Below are positions 33,251 to 42,137 of a stretch of 64,000 nucleotides of DNA, piece by piece. Both the position numbers and the translations under genes were made by a program. Within the stretch, counting starts at the first letter, position 1. Each line of letters begins with the position of its first letter. The stretch is from the NCBI RefSeq assembly GCF_019083805.1, contig NZ_JAHRDV010000001.1, forward strand, positions 124,001 through 188,000, read 5' to 3'. Source of the stretch: Acetobacter estunensis. GTDB lineage: Bacteria > Pseudomonadota > Alphaproteobacteria > Acetobacterales > Acetobacteraceae. Below the pieces are notes generated by a model. It ran no database searches and was not told the origin of the DNA. It saw only the letters and a program-made list of their open reading frames with translations.

Positions 33251-33317
33251 GAAGGACGAATACACAGCATCCCACAACGAGAGGAATAGTCCGTGTTCTC
33301 TGACAATCTCATTTCAT

Positions 33318-33342
33318 AAAAAATACCGCCCCAATGGGGCGG
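33318..33342 (-). terminator. Rho-independent terminator of the aldo/keto reductase gene
   Basis: On the minus strand CCGCCCC-ATT-GGGGCGG is followed by a T-run. Confidence 0.8.
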
Positions 33343-33396
33343 CACGCCATCTCTCACTCTGCAAAGTAAACGAGCAGAACAGGTCATTCCCCGTAT

Positions 33397-34233
33397 TCAG
33401 AACTCTTCGTACACCGCCGGATCCTGATTGGCCGTACGACCACCGGGACGCGCCAAGGTGGCAATCGCCTTCATGTCCTCATCCGTAAGCGCAAAATCAA
33501 AGATCGACATATTCTCGATCTGATGTTTGCGGCTCGATGCCTTGGGCAACGGCACACACCCAAGCTGGTGATGCCAACGCAGGATCACCTGTGACACCGA
33601 ACGCTCCACCCGTTTGGCAATTCCTTCCAAGACCGGATTGGTGAGAATATCGTTGCCGCGCCCAAGCGGGCTCCACGATTGCGTGACGATATTATGCTGC
33701 TTGTGCCACGCACGCGCCTCGTCCTGCGGAAAATAAGGATGCAGCTCAATCTGATTGATGCAAGGGAGAACGCCCGTTTCGTCCAAAAGACGTTGGAGAT
33801 GCTCAGGCAGGAAATTGCACACCGCAATCGACTGCACATATCCGCGCTTCTTCGCCTCAATCAGTGCTTTCCAAGCCTCCACATATTTCCCAACCTTCGG
33901 ATTGGGCCAGTGGATGAAATACACATCGTAATAATCAACGCCGGTCCGGTAGAGAGATTCCTCGATCGTGGCCAGAGCCTCATCATAGGCGTGGTGACGG
34001 CCGGGCAGCTTGGACGCGATACGGATGCTCTCTCGCTTGTGGCCGCTCTCACGCAGCGCCTTGCCAAGCGCGCCCTCATTTTCATAGTTGAAGGCGCTGT
34101 CGAGACCTGTATAGCCGACGTCGATAGCCCCCTTCATCGCCTCCACGCCCGAAGCGCCGTTGAGCTTGTAGGTGCCGAATACAATGGCTGGAATCTTCGT
34201 CCCGTCATTGAGCGTAATCTGCGGCATGGTCAT
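33397..34233 (-). CDS. Aldo/keto reductase, 278 aa
   Basis: An NAD(P)H-dependent reductase of the AKR family, probably of a small 2,5-diketogluconate or aldehyde reductase type. The tetrad is Asp and Tyr in LDSAFNYENEGALG, Lys in IRIASKLPGR and His in VYFIHWPNP. Cofactor motifs include LPKASSRKHQIENMSIFDF, matching the LPKS-R-I-EN pattern. AGGAG lies 8 nt upstream of the ATG at 34233. Length is normal. Its substrate is not predictable. Confidence 0.9.
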   Translation of the reverse strand: MTMPQITLNDGTKIPAIVFGTYKLNGASGVEAMKGAIDVGYTGLDSAFNYENEGALGKALRESGHKRESIRIASKLPGRHHAYDEALATIEESLYRTGVDYYDVYFIHWPNPKVGKYVEAWKALIEAKKRGYVQSIAVCNFLPEHLQRLLDETGVLPCINQIELHPYFPQDEARAWHKQHNIVTQSWSPLGRGNDILTNPVLEGIAKRVERSVSQVILRWHHQLGCVPLPKASSRKHQIENMSIFDFALTDEDMKAIATLARPGGRTANQDPAVYEEF

Positions 34234-34272
34234 GAAATGATCTCCTTGGTCTCGATGTCAGGGAGCAGTACG

Positions 34273-34722
34273 TCAGTATTCGGGCTTCTCACCCTTTACC
34301 GGCACCGAAGTGGGTTGCCCCACTTCCCCCGCATAGGTCAGCAGCAGCACTGTCTGCGTATCGCCCGACTGGCCCCGATGAATGTCATCCACGGATTCCG
34401 CAAACGCCTCTCCCTTGTGGAAAGTGTGCTGCTTACCGCTTTCACGATCCGTGATCGTCAACTGCCCTTCCAGCACATAGCCCGCATTGGGACAGGGATG
34501 TGTATGCCACGGCAACGCCGTATGCGCCGGAATGGTCAGACGGATCATCGTCAGCTGCGGCTGCCCTGATGAATACGGTTTGTACGCCACGCCGTTCCAT
34601 GAATGATCGCTTTGCAGCAGGACGTCCTTATGCGCCGTAGCCACATTCTGGGCATGCAAAGTGCCTGCGGCGATCATCATGCCAACAACGGTGGCTGCAG
34701 ATAGAAACCTCGCAGCATGCAT
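34273..34722 (-). CDS. Exported cupin-domain protein, 149 aa
   Basis: A signal peptide (ending near MIAAGTLHAQ) precedes one cupin fold. The metal-binding motifs are LPWHTHPCPNAGYVLEG (H-x-H-x-E-like) and HFHKGEAF-type KGEAFAES-VDDIHRGQ. AGGAG precedes the ATG. Such periplasmic cupins often bind a metal and small ligands; the function is unknown. It lies between the reductase and the royal-jelly-like gene, all on the minus strand. Confidence 0.82.
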   Translation of the reverse strand: MHAARFLSAATVVGMMIAAGTLHAQNVATAHKDVLLQSDHSWNGVAYKPYSSGQPQLTMIRLTIPAHTALPWHTHPCPNAGYVLEGQLTITDRESGKQHTFHKGEAFAESVDDIHRGQSGDTQTVLLLTYAGEVGQPTSVPVKGEKPEY

Positions 34723-34783
34723 CTTTTTCGCTCCTCTCCAGCGCTCCTGATCCCGTTCAATCCCGATCAGGAGCCATCACACT

Positions 34784-35944
34784 TCATTTTCCGGACTGTG
34801 TCTTTTCGGACGGCGCCGCAATACCAATCCGCGCAATCAGGTAAGGTGGATGGCGCAGGTCTTTTCCATCATGGAAACGGGGCAGACGCGACCATTGACC
34901 GGCCACGACATAAACAGCCCGATCATCGGCAAAGATACCGTCCGGCCAGACAAAGCGTGGGTCGGATGCGATAAGATCGAACGAACCATCCAGATTGCGA
35001 CGAAAGACCGCGTCATGATCGGCGGCAGTCGTGTAAATCCGCCCCCACGCATCGCTCGCCAGTCCGTCCGCCGCTCCCTTCTCGCCCTCATCGCTCACAG
35101 CCGCTGCAAGTTCAGCATCGGATTTCGAAAAATCCGCCAAAAGGGCCGTCGGGAGACTGTAAAGACGACGGCTGGAAAGCGGTGCGTAATAAAGCCGATC
35201 CGACGCGCGAGAAAGCGTGATTCCGTCAGCACCTCCGCCGGGAAATGTCGGATGTTCACGGTCAACTTTCAGAACCCGACCGTCCAGAACAGTCTGATAA
35301 CCAGGGTCCGGCTGCGTGGAGCGGTCATGCTCCAGCACACGACGCTGTCGCCCCGTCGCAATATCCACCACCACGAGTGCGGGATGACCATCGAAGGAAC
35401 TGTCGGTCACATACACCGTGCCAGCCGCCCCATGAGTCAGATCAATGCGCAGATCGTTCATATGACTGCCGGGCAACAACGCCTCTTTCAGCACGACGGC
35501 CGCAATCTGCTTGCCCGAGCGCACATCGAAGCCGACAACTTTGGCTCCGCCCGGTGGGATTGGCTGCCCTTTTATCTTGCCGTCATCAATGCCCCATAGT
35601 CGTCCCTGCGTGTCGGTCGTCAGACCATGCACGGAAAGTAGTCGAGAAGAGGGCGGTGCATCTATTGGCGCGGCCGTTGCCGGAAACGGCACGAGGCGCC
35701 CATCTTTCCACTCCGCCAGAACTGGCCCCGCATGATCGCCATCGTGCTTGGGGAAGCTGAGAAACATCCGCCCGTCAATTATGGCAATTCCAGAAGGGTC
35801 GGGCGCCTGTAACACGCCAACGATCTCGACCTTTCCTTGCGTGCCAAACCCGGGATCATGATTGTCGGTGATTGGAGGAGGGGTGCGCGCCCAAGCTGTC
35901 CCGACCCCATGCATCAGCACTCCAAGAAGAATGGCCCCCGCCAC
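34784..35944 (-). CDS. Major royal jelly/yellow-family protein, exported, 386 aa
   Basis: The protein belongs to the MRJP/yellow beta-propeller family. The signal-like N-terminus is followed by repeated blade sequences such as LSVHGLTTDTQGRLWGIDDG, VYVTDSSFDGHPALVVVDI and GITLSRASDRLYYAPLSS. The bacterial members are annotated as L-dopachrome tautomerase-related, without proven reaction. The start is a GTG at 35944 with GGAG just upstream. The function is unknown; co-location with a cupin and a reductase suggests modification of a small metabolite. Confidence 0.85.
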   Translation of the reverse strand: MAGAILLGVLMHGVGTAWARTPPPITDNHDPGFGTQGKVEIVGVLQAPDPSGIAIIDGRMFLSFPKHDGDHAGPVLAEWKDGRLVPFPATAAPIDAPPSSRLLSVHGLTTDTQGRLWGIDDGKIKGQPIPPGGAKVVGFDVRSGKQIAAVVLKEALLPGSHMNDLRIDLTHGAAGTVYVTDSSFDGHPALVVVDIATGRQRRVLEHDRSTQPDPGYQTVLDGRVLKVDREHPTFPGGGADGITLSRASDRLYYAPLSSRRLYSLPTALLADFSKSDAELAAAVSDEGEKGAADGLASDAWGRIYTTAADHDAVFRRNLDGSFDLIASDPRFVWPDGIFADDRAVYVVAGQWSRLPRFHDGKDLRHPPYLIARIGIAAPSEKTQSGK

Positions 35945-36093
35945 CCTCTCCTTCCCGCATAGCCTGAACAGAACCCGCCCTCCCTGTGCCTGCTTGTGAG
36001 AGGACCGTCCCCGTCACGTGTGTCGTAATATGTATACGATAGAGCCTTGGCGCAGTTCCAAGGTGTTCACAGGACCGTCATCAGAATGACGGA

Positions 36094-36183
36094 TGGTTCA
36101 TCCTCGCATAGGCGAGGAACACCGTCCCGGCCTGATTGCAGGCGGAATCATCTGCGGTTCATCCCCGCGTGTGCGGGGAACAC
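36094..36183 (-). CRISPR. Two-repeat type I-E CRISPR with one 32-bp spacer
   Basis: A 29-bp repeat at 36155-36183 reads on the minus strand GTGTTCCCCGCACACGCGGG followed by GATGAACCG, the type I-E form. A second, divergent 29-bp repeat lies at 36094-36122. The spacer between them is 36123-36154, exactly 32 bp. The divergent repeat is distal, so transcription runs leftward and the leader lies to the right. In the divergent copy the stem arms changed together (CCTCGC/GCGAGG instead of CCCCGC/GCGGGG), so the hairpin is kept. No cas gene is in the window. Confidence 0.88.
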
Positions 36184-36322
36184 TCTTCCCAGAAGTACTG
36201 AAAAACAAACAACTATTTTGCTGTCAAAGATTCCACCGAGCAAACCACCGCTCAAGACGCTCTCGATAATCGCCTCAACCCAACCTCAAGGCAACCCATA
36301 CAAACCGACAGAAACGGCCCGC
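36184..36322 (-). promoter_or_regulatory. Candidate CRISPR leader
   Basis: A 139-bp gene-free stretch with an A-rich segment (36200-36220) lies directly next to the canonical repeat. This is where the leader and promoter of a type I-E array would be. No promoter boxes are assigned. Confidence 0.4.
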
Positions 36323-37537
36323 TCACACGCCCATCGCATGCTTCACGAACGCCTTACGCAGACGCGGCATACGTTGCACGGCGGCAATCCCCACATCACG
36401 GGCCAGTCGCAGCACAGGATTGTCATTACTGAACAGCCGATCCAGCGCATCGGTCGCCACGAACATGAGCATGTTGGTGGGGCGGCACCGACGTTGATAG
36501 CGCGCCAGAACCGACGGCGCACCGGGATCCTCCCCCTTACGGTGCGTTTCGATCAACAGATCCGCCAGCGCGATCACATCGCGGAAACCCAAGTTGAGTC
36601 CTTGCCCGGCAATAGGGTGGATGCCATGCGCGGCATCACCCGCCAGCACCATCCGCGTGGCGGTGTAACGCTGGGCATATTGAGCGGAAAGCGGATAGAC
36701 CCATCGGCGCCCGACAGGCTTCACGTCACCCAACCGGTCCCCGATGCGCCGCTTGAGTTCCCGCACGAAAAGCTCGTCGGGCAGCGCCGCCAGACGCTGG
36801 GCCATGGCGTCCTTTTCACTCCACACAATGGCTGACAGGTTCGGATGCTCCGCCGTGCCGGTCATGGGCAACTGGGCAAACGGACCACCCGGCAGGAAAT
36901 GCTCCAGCGCACCATTGTCGTGCGGCAGTTCGTGCGCAATCGCACAAACGATTCCGCTCTGACCATAAGGCAGCTTCGTAATGGGGATACCTGCCTGCGA
37001 ACGTGTCCGGCTGCCTCGACCATCGGCTGCCACAAGCAGGCGCGCCCTGATCTCCCGCCCGTCCTTTGCGCGCACCACCACACCCGCATTGCTTCGCGTG
37101 ATGACAACTTCCGCAGGCGCCAGCAGTGTGACCGAAGGCGCATCGTGCAATGTCGCGTTCAGAGCCACGCGGAGCGCCCGGGCCTCGGCCATCCAGCCGA
37201 ACGGCTGGCTCGAGTCCTCACGAGTGAACTCCAGTGAAAGCGGTGACGGCGGCTCGCCGGGACGCCCATCGGTCACAAGAATGTCCTCAATGGGGCATGG
37301 AATCTGCGGCAGTCGCTCCCACACACTCGCCTCTTCGAGAAGGTTCTTGGAGCCTGCCGCAATCGCATAGGCCCGCCCGTCAAAATCGGGATCTTCCATG
37401 GGCGGAAGTGCCGCGCGATCCACTACGGCCACGGGTACGCCTTCACGCGCCAGACGACAGGCCAGCGTGGCACCGACCGGACCCGCACCGATGATGCAGA
37501 TATCGACTTCGGTGACAGTGTGTGCGGACATGCTCAT
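36323..37537 (-). CDS. UbiH/COQ6-family FAD monooxygenase, 404 aa
   Basis: A flavin-dependent aromatic hydroxylase of ubiquinone biosynthesis. The FAD motif is ICIIGAGPVGATLACRLARE near the N-terminus; VAADGRGSRTRSQAGI is the DG motif; and VLAGDAAHGIHPIAGQGLNLG is the family signature GD-x-AH-x-x-P-x-x-G-QG-x-N. I cannot say which ring position it hydroxylates (UbiH, UbiF or UbiI type). The ATG at 37537 has AGAGG upstream. Confidence 0.9.
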   Translation of the reverse strand: MSMSAHTVTEVDICIIGAGPVGATLACRLAREGVPVAVVDRAALPPMEDPDFDGRAYAIAAGSKNLLEEASVWERLPQIPCPIEDILVTDGRPGEPPSPLSLEFTREDSSQPFGWMAEARALRVALNATLHDAPSVTLLAPAEVVITRSNAGVVVRAKDGREIRARLLVAADGRGSRTRSQAGIPITKLPYGQSGIVCAIAHELPHDNGALEHFLPGGPFAQLPMTGTAEHPNLSAIVWSEKDAMAQRLAALPDELFVRELKRRIGDRLGDVKPVGRRWVYPLSAQYAQRYTATRMVLAGDAAHGIHPIAGQGLNLGFRDVIALADLLIETHRKGEDPGAPSVLARYQRRCRPTNMLMFVATDALDRLFSNDNPVLRLARDVGIAAVQRMPRLRKAFVKHAMGV

Positions 37538-37637
37538 GCCGGCGACCTCTTCGCAAAAATTGGCTCTTTTCCGCCATTGAGCACAGAACAGAACCACGCC
37601 CGACGGCAAGCGATGAAACTCTTTGCATGCTTTGTGA

Positions 37638-38081
<444 letters not shown>

Positions 38082-38129
38082 GCGGCATCACCCCACCCTT
38101 CACCTCTCTCTTCCCGCTCTTGTGAAACA

Positions 38130-38170
38130 CGCGCCCTCCTTCCACACACAGGAGGGCGCGTTTCCTCTTT
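38130..38170 (+). terminator. Rho-independent terminator of glnB
   Basis: CGCGCCCTCCT pairs with AGGAGGGCGCG (11 bp) and is followed by TTTCCTCTTTT. Confidence 0.88.
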
Positions 38171-38203
38171 TATTCCGGGCCTCCCGCGCCCATTATCTCC
38201 GGT

Positions 38204-38548
38204 ATGACCCAGAGCTTTTCCGTCTCCGACGCCGCCGCACGGCGCATTGCCGAAATCATCGCCTCCAAGGGAGAGGTCAGCCCACCGCCTGCGCTGCGTG
38301 TGGCAGTGTCCGCGGGTGGCTGCAATGGCTTCCAGTATGAATTCCGGCTCGACCCCGAAATCGCCCCCGACGATCTCGTAGTGGAAGCCCACGGTATTCG
38401 TGTCGCGGTGGATCCCGCCAGCCTCGACCTGATGGACGGCGGGGAACTCGACTATGTGGACAAGCTCATGGGCGCGCATTTCACCGTGAACAACCCCAAC
38501 GCCGCCTCGGGCTGCGGGTGCGGCACCAGCTTCTCCATATCCGGCTGA
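38204..38548 (+). CDS. erpA: A-type iron-sulfur carrier (ErpA/HesB/IscA family), 114 aa
   Basis: A cluster carrier protein delivering Fe-S clusters to apo-targets. The three invariant cysteines are Cys40 (SAGGCNGFQYEF) and Cys104/Cys106 (SGCGCGTSF). The length suits ErpA/IscA. It is followed by xthA after 6 bp. The choice of ErpA over IscA rests on isolation from an isc operon. Confidence 0.9.
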   Translation: MTQSFSVSDAAARRIAEIIASKGEVSPPPALRVAVSAGGCNGFQYEFRLDPEIAPDDLVVEAHGIRVAVDPASLDLMDGGELDYVDKLMGAHFTVNNPNAASGCGCGTSFSISG

Positions 38549-38554
38549 ACGGCG

Positions 38555-39325
38555 ATGAAAATCGCGACGTGGAACGTCAACTCCATTCGCCAGCGGCAGA
38601 ATCTCGTGCTGGACTGGCTCAAGCGCAATGAGCCCGATCTCCTGCTTCTTCAGGAGATCAAATGCGAAGCGCATCAGTTCCCGACCGAAGCGTTTGAGGC
38701 CATCGGCTACACGACGCATGTGGTCGGCCAGAAGTCGTATAACGGCGTCGCCACCCTCTCGCGCACCCCTGTCGAGGTTCTTGCCCGCAAGCTCCCCGGC
38801 CTGAGTGAGGAGGAACCACCCGCACGGTTCATCGAAATCCGTAATGGCTCCCTGACCGTGGGCAACCTCTATTTGCCCAACGGCAACTCCGGCGGCCCCG
38901 CAGGCTTTGCGCGCAAGATGGAGTTCTTCGACGCCCTTGCCCGCCACGCCGAAGCCATGCTGGCCGAAGGAACCGACTTCATCCTCGCGGGCGATTACAA
39001 CGTCTGTCCCACGGACAAGGATCTCGCAACCGGCGCACTGCCCCCCACTGATGCCCTCGTCCACCCGGAAAGCCGCGCGGCCTTCCGGCGCCTTCTCTGG
39101 CTGGGTTTGACGGACGCCGTCCGCGCCCTGCATCCGCAAGAGACGATCTACACCTTCTGGGATTATCAGGCGGGCGCCTTCCGCCGCGATATGGGCCTGC
39201 GCATCGACCATATGCTGCTCTCACCCCGTATCGCCGAACGGCTTCTCACCGCCGAGGTGGACCGTGATGAGCGCGGCATGGAGCAGCCCTCCGACCATGT
39301 GCCGGTCGTCATCACCCTTTCCTGA
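38555..39325 (+). CDS. xthA: Exodeoxyribonuclease III, 256 aa
   Basis: An AP endonuclease and 3'-5' exonuclease of base-excision repair. The motifs are IATWNVNSIRQR, LLQEIKCEAHQFP, GDYNVCPTDKDL, GLRIDHMLLS and the terminal SDHVPVVI. Length is normal. It lies 6 bp after erpA and 27 bp before gabD. Confidence 0.95.
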   Translation: MKIATWNVNSIRQRQNLVLDWLKRNEPDLLLLQEIKCEAHQFPTEAFEAIGYTTHVVGQKSYNGVATLSRTPVEVLARKLPGLSEEEPPARFIEIRNGSLTVGNLYLPNGNSGGPAGFARKMEFFDALARHAEAMLAEGTDFILAGDYNVCPTDKDLATGALPPTDALVHPESRAAFRRLLWLGLTDAVRALHPQETIYTFWDYQAGAFRRDMGLRIDHMLLSPRIAERLLTAEVDRDERGMEQPSDHVPVVITLS

Positions 39326-39352
39326 TCCATTTTCCTGACACGGAGCTTCCCC

Positions 39353-40813
39353 ATGCCCATCACCGGCCTTAACGACCCGTCCCTTTTCCGCGAACAGGCA
39401 CTTGTCGCTGGTGAATGGATCAACTCGTCATCGGGCAAGACGATGAGTGTGACCAACCCGGCCACCGGCGAGACCATCGGCACCATTCCGGCCTGCACCG
39501 CTGAAGAGACGCAGCGCGCCATCGAGGCCGCCGATCGCGCCCAGAAAGAGTGGAAGACCCGCGCCCCTGAGGCTCGCGCCGACATCCTCATGAAGTGGCA
39601 CGACCTCATCATGGCCAACGCGGATGATCTCGCCCGCATCATGACCGTCGAACAGGGCAAGGTGCTGGCTGAGGCCAAGGGCGAAGTGAAATACGGCGCC
39701 TCCTTCCTCAAGTGGTTCGCCGAGGAAGCCCGTCGGATCAACGGCGCGGTCATCACGCCCAACCAGCCCGATCGCCGCGTGCTCACCCTCAAGCAGCCCG
39801 TTGGCACCACGGCGGCCATCACCCCGTGGAACTTCCCCAACGCCATGATCACCCGCAAATGCGGGCCTGCTTTCGCAGCCGGGTGCAGCATGGTGCTCAA
39901 GCCGTCCGAACTGACGCCCTATTCCGCCCTTGCGCTGGCCGTTCTGGCCGAGCGCGCCGGACTGCCTGCGGGCTTGATGTCATTGGTGACAGGTGAAGCC
40001 AAGGAAATCGGTCCCGTGCTGACAGGCAGCGACACCGTGCGCAAGCTGTCCTTCACCGGCTCCACGCAGGTCGGAGCACTGCTCATGCGACAGTCTGCCG
40101 ACACCATCAAGCGTCTGAGCCTTGAACTCGGCGGCAACGCGCCCTTCCTCGTGTTCGATGATGCCGATCTCGACGCCGCCGTGGCGGGCGCCATCGCCGC
40201 CAAGTTCCGCAATGCCGGACAGACCTGCGTGTGCGCCAACCGTATCCTTGTGCAGGCGGGCATCCATGATCGCTTCGTAGCGCGCATCCGCGAGGAAGTG
40301 GCCAAATTCAAGGTCGGTAACGGCCTGGAAGACGGCAACACCATGGGGCCGCTGATCAACGAGGCTGCCGTGAAAAAGGTGCGCGATCATGTGGAGGACG
40401 CGCTCTCCAAAGGCGCGTCCTATGTCAGCGCTCCGCTGGAGACCAATGGCTGCTTTGCCACGCCCGTCGTGCTGGAAGGCGTTACGACCGCCATGCGGAT
40501 TTTCCGTGAAGAAACATTCGGCCCCGTCATGCCAATCTTCAAGTTCACGGACGAAGCCGAGGCCGTGCGGATGGCTAACGACACTGAGTTCGGTCTGGCC
40601 GCTTATTTCTACACCGAGGACATGAGCCGTGCATGGCGCGTGGGCGAGGCGCTGGAATACGGCATGGTCGGCGTGAACACCGGCTCCGTGTCGATGGAGT
40701 GCGCGCCGTTTGGTGGCATGAAGCAGTCCGGGCTTGGCCGTGAAGGCGGCGCGGAAGGGATCGAAGAGTTCCTTGAGACCAAGGCGCTGCATATGGCGGG
40801 GCTGAAGTTCTGA
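39353..40813 (+). CDS. gabD: Succinate-semialdehyde dehydrogenase-type aldehyde dehydrogenase, 486 aa
   Basis: An NAD(P)-dependent aldehyde dehydrogenase. The catalytic Cys is in FRNAGQTCVCANRI, with the second Cys two residues away as in GabD. The general-base Glu is in LSLELGGNAPFLVFDDA, and SFTGSTQVGALL is the cofactor motif. Full length. In acetic acid bacteria this enzyme completes the variant tricarboxylic acid cycle from 2-oxoglutarate to succinate. It may also act on other semialdehydes. Confidence 0.92.
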   Translation: MPITGLNDPSLFREQALVAGEWINSSSGKTMSVTNPATGETIGTIPACTAEETQRAIEAADRAQKEWKTRAPEARADILMKWHDLIMANADDLARIMTVEQGKVLAEAKGEVKYGASFLKWFAEEARRINGAVITPNQPDRRVLTLKQPVGTTAAITPWNFPNAMITRKCGPAFAAGCSMVLKPSELTPYSALALAVLAERAGLPAGLMSLVTGEAKEIGPVLTGSDTVRKLSFTGSTQVGALLMRQSADTIKRLSLELGGNAPFLVFDDADLDAAVAGAIAAKFRNAGQTCVCANRILVQAGIHDRFVARIREEVAKFKVGNGLEDGNTMGPLINEAAVKKVRDHVEDALSKGASYVSAPLETNGCFATPVVLEGVTTAMRIFREETFGPVMPIFKFTDEAEAVRMANDTEFGLAAYFYTEDMSRAWRVGEALEYGMVGVNTGSVSMECAPFGGMKQSGLGREGGAEGIEEFLETKALHMAGLKF

Positions 40814-40829
40814 GGGGACGGCTTGCGTC

Positions 40830-40890
40830 TCGGGGCTTTGCCCCGAACCCCACGAGGAGGCGCAGCCTCCTCGACCTCGGTTTGTTTTTG
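40830..40890 (+). terminator. Double hairpin and T-rich end after gabD
   Basis: TCGGGGC-TTT-GCCCCGA is at 40830-40846. CGAGGAGGC-GCA-GCCTCCTCG is at 40853-40873 with TTTGTTTTT following. The pair of GC-rich hairpins has the look of a dispersed intergenic repeat common in Acetobacteraceae as well as a terminator. Confidence 0.7.
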
Positions 40891-41003
40891 ATTACCGAAG
40901 CGCAGGAAACGCACGTCGGACCACAGACCAGCGTGTATTTCCAAACAGGCTCTTAGCGGCTAGATTTCTTCACATTATAGCTCTAAAATTAACGGTTCGC
41001 CGG

Positions 41004-41390
41004 ATGAGAAGAAACTATCCTATTTACTTAAATTTTTTAGCGTGTGTTTTTATATTGTCTTGGACAATTTTTAATTTCATATCATTCATAACGGCAGGTA
41101 TTTTTATTCAATCTGAACAAATAAGCAATTACTCAAAAACAACAGCAATAATTCTTGGTTTATACACAGGATTATACTGCCTAAATTGCTTCACGCTGGA
41201 AAAAGACAACGTAAAAATTAACATCACATCACTTCTCACCATATCAACTTTAATGTTTTCATCAGCGAGTTTTTCTCAAGATATAACAACAAAACAAAGC
41301 ATTATTGGTTTTATATTTATTGCGATAGGAAATGCAGCTATATTTATTATTTTTATTTATTTAATAAAAATAATCTTCAAAGACTACTAG
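41004..41390 (+). CDS. AT-rich four-helix membrane protein of unknown function, 128 aa
   Basis: The family is not recognised. Four hydrophobic segments are seen: YLNFLACVFILSWTIFNFIS, TTAIILGLYTGLYCLNCF, LLTISTLMFSSASF and IIGFIFIAIGNAAIFIIFIY. The gene and its 5' flank (about 40965-41400) are only about a quarter to a third G+C by eye, against well over half in all neighbours. The codon use (AAA, TTA, ATA, AAT) is foreign to the genome. There is no obvious ribosome-binding site. It looks like a recently acquired single gene; no transposase or repeats flank it. Confidence 0.65.
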   Translation: MRRNYPIYLNFLACVFILSWTIFNFISFITAGIFIQSEQISNYSKTTAIILGLYTGLYCLNCFTLEKDNVKINITSLLTISTLMFSSASFSQDITTKQSIIGFIFIAIGNAAIFIIFIYLIKIIFKDY

Positions 41391-41463
41391 TTAAACGCTG
41401 TCAGTTAGATTCCATCAAATGGCCACCAGAAGCAGACATTCCGCTCTCCCCTCAATCCAGACA

Positions 41464-41493
41464 TAAAAAAAGCGGGGCAAAAGCCCCGCTTTT
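41464..41493 (-). terminator. Rho-independent terminator after leuD
   Basis: AGCGGGGC and GCCCCGCT form an 8-bp stem with A- and T-runs on both sides, so it can work in both directions. It directly follows the leuD stop. Confidence 0.9.
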
Positions 41494-42114
41494 TCACACC
41501 GCAATCTTCGGAAACCAAGGCTCGTCCTTGGCCCGCTTCGCCTCAAACGCCTCAATCGCCCCTTCCCGCTTAAGCGTCTGGCCAATATCGTCCAGCCCCT
41601 CCAGCAACAGATGCTTGCGCAGCGGGTCGATCTCGAAGGGAATCTCTTCTCCATCCGGACGCACCACAACCTGACTTTCCAAATTGACAGTAATGCGACT
41701 GTTCGCTCCCTGCGTCGCATCCTTCATCAGTTCATCGCAGACCTCACGCGGCAGACGGATCGGCAGGATGCCGTTCTTGAAGCTGTTGTTGAAGAAAATG
41801 TCGGCGAATGTCGGCGCAATCACACAGCGAATACCAAAATCCAGCAACGCCCAAGGCGCGTGCTCACGCGATGAACCGCAGCCGAAGTTCTCATGCGTGA
41901 TGAGGATCTGTGCCTTGCGATACGGCTCCTTGTTCAGCACGAAGTCCAGGTTCTCAGAACCATCCGGACGGTAACGCATCCCGTCAAAGGCATGGACACC
42001 CAGTCCCGTGCGCTTCGTCGTCTTGAGAAAACGCGCGGGAATGATCTTGTCCGTGTCGATATTAGCCTCAGGCAGAGGCGCTGCGATGGCCGTGAGGGTC
42101 GTAAACTTTTCCAT
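41494..42114 (-). CDS. leuD: 3-isopropylmalate dehydratase small subunit, 206 aa
   Basis: The swivelling subunit of isopropylmalate isomerase in leucine synthesis. The signature [20 protein letters not shown] is present, along with [14 protein letters not shown] at the N-terminus. Length is normal. It follows leuC by 24 bp on the minus strand. Confidence 0.97.
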   Translation of the reverse strand: MEKFTTLTAIAAPLPEANIDTDKIIPARFLKTTKRTGLGVHAFDGMRYRPDGSENLDFVLNKEPYRKAQILITHENFGCGSSREHAPWALLDFGIRCVIAPTFADIFFNNSFKNGILPIRLPREVCDELMKDATQGANSRITVNLESQVVVRPDGEEIPFEIDPLRKHLLLEGLDDIGQTLKREGAIEAFEAKRAKDEPWFPKIAV

Positions 42115-42137
42115 CGTGGTCGGTCCTTCTGCCGGGA

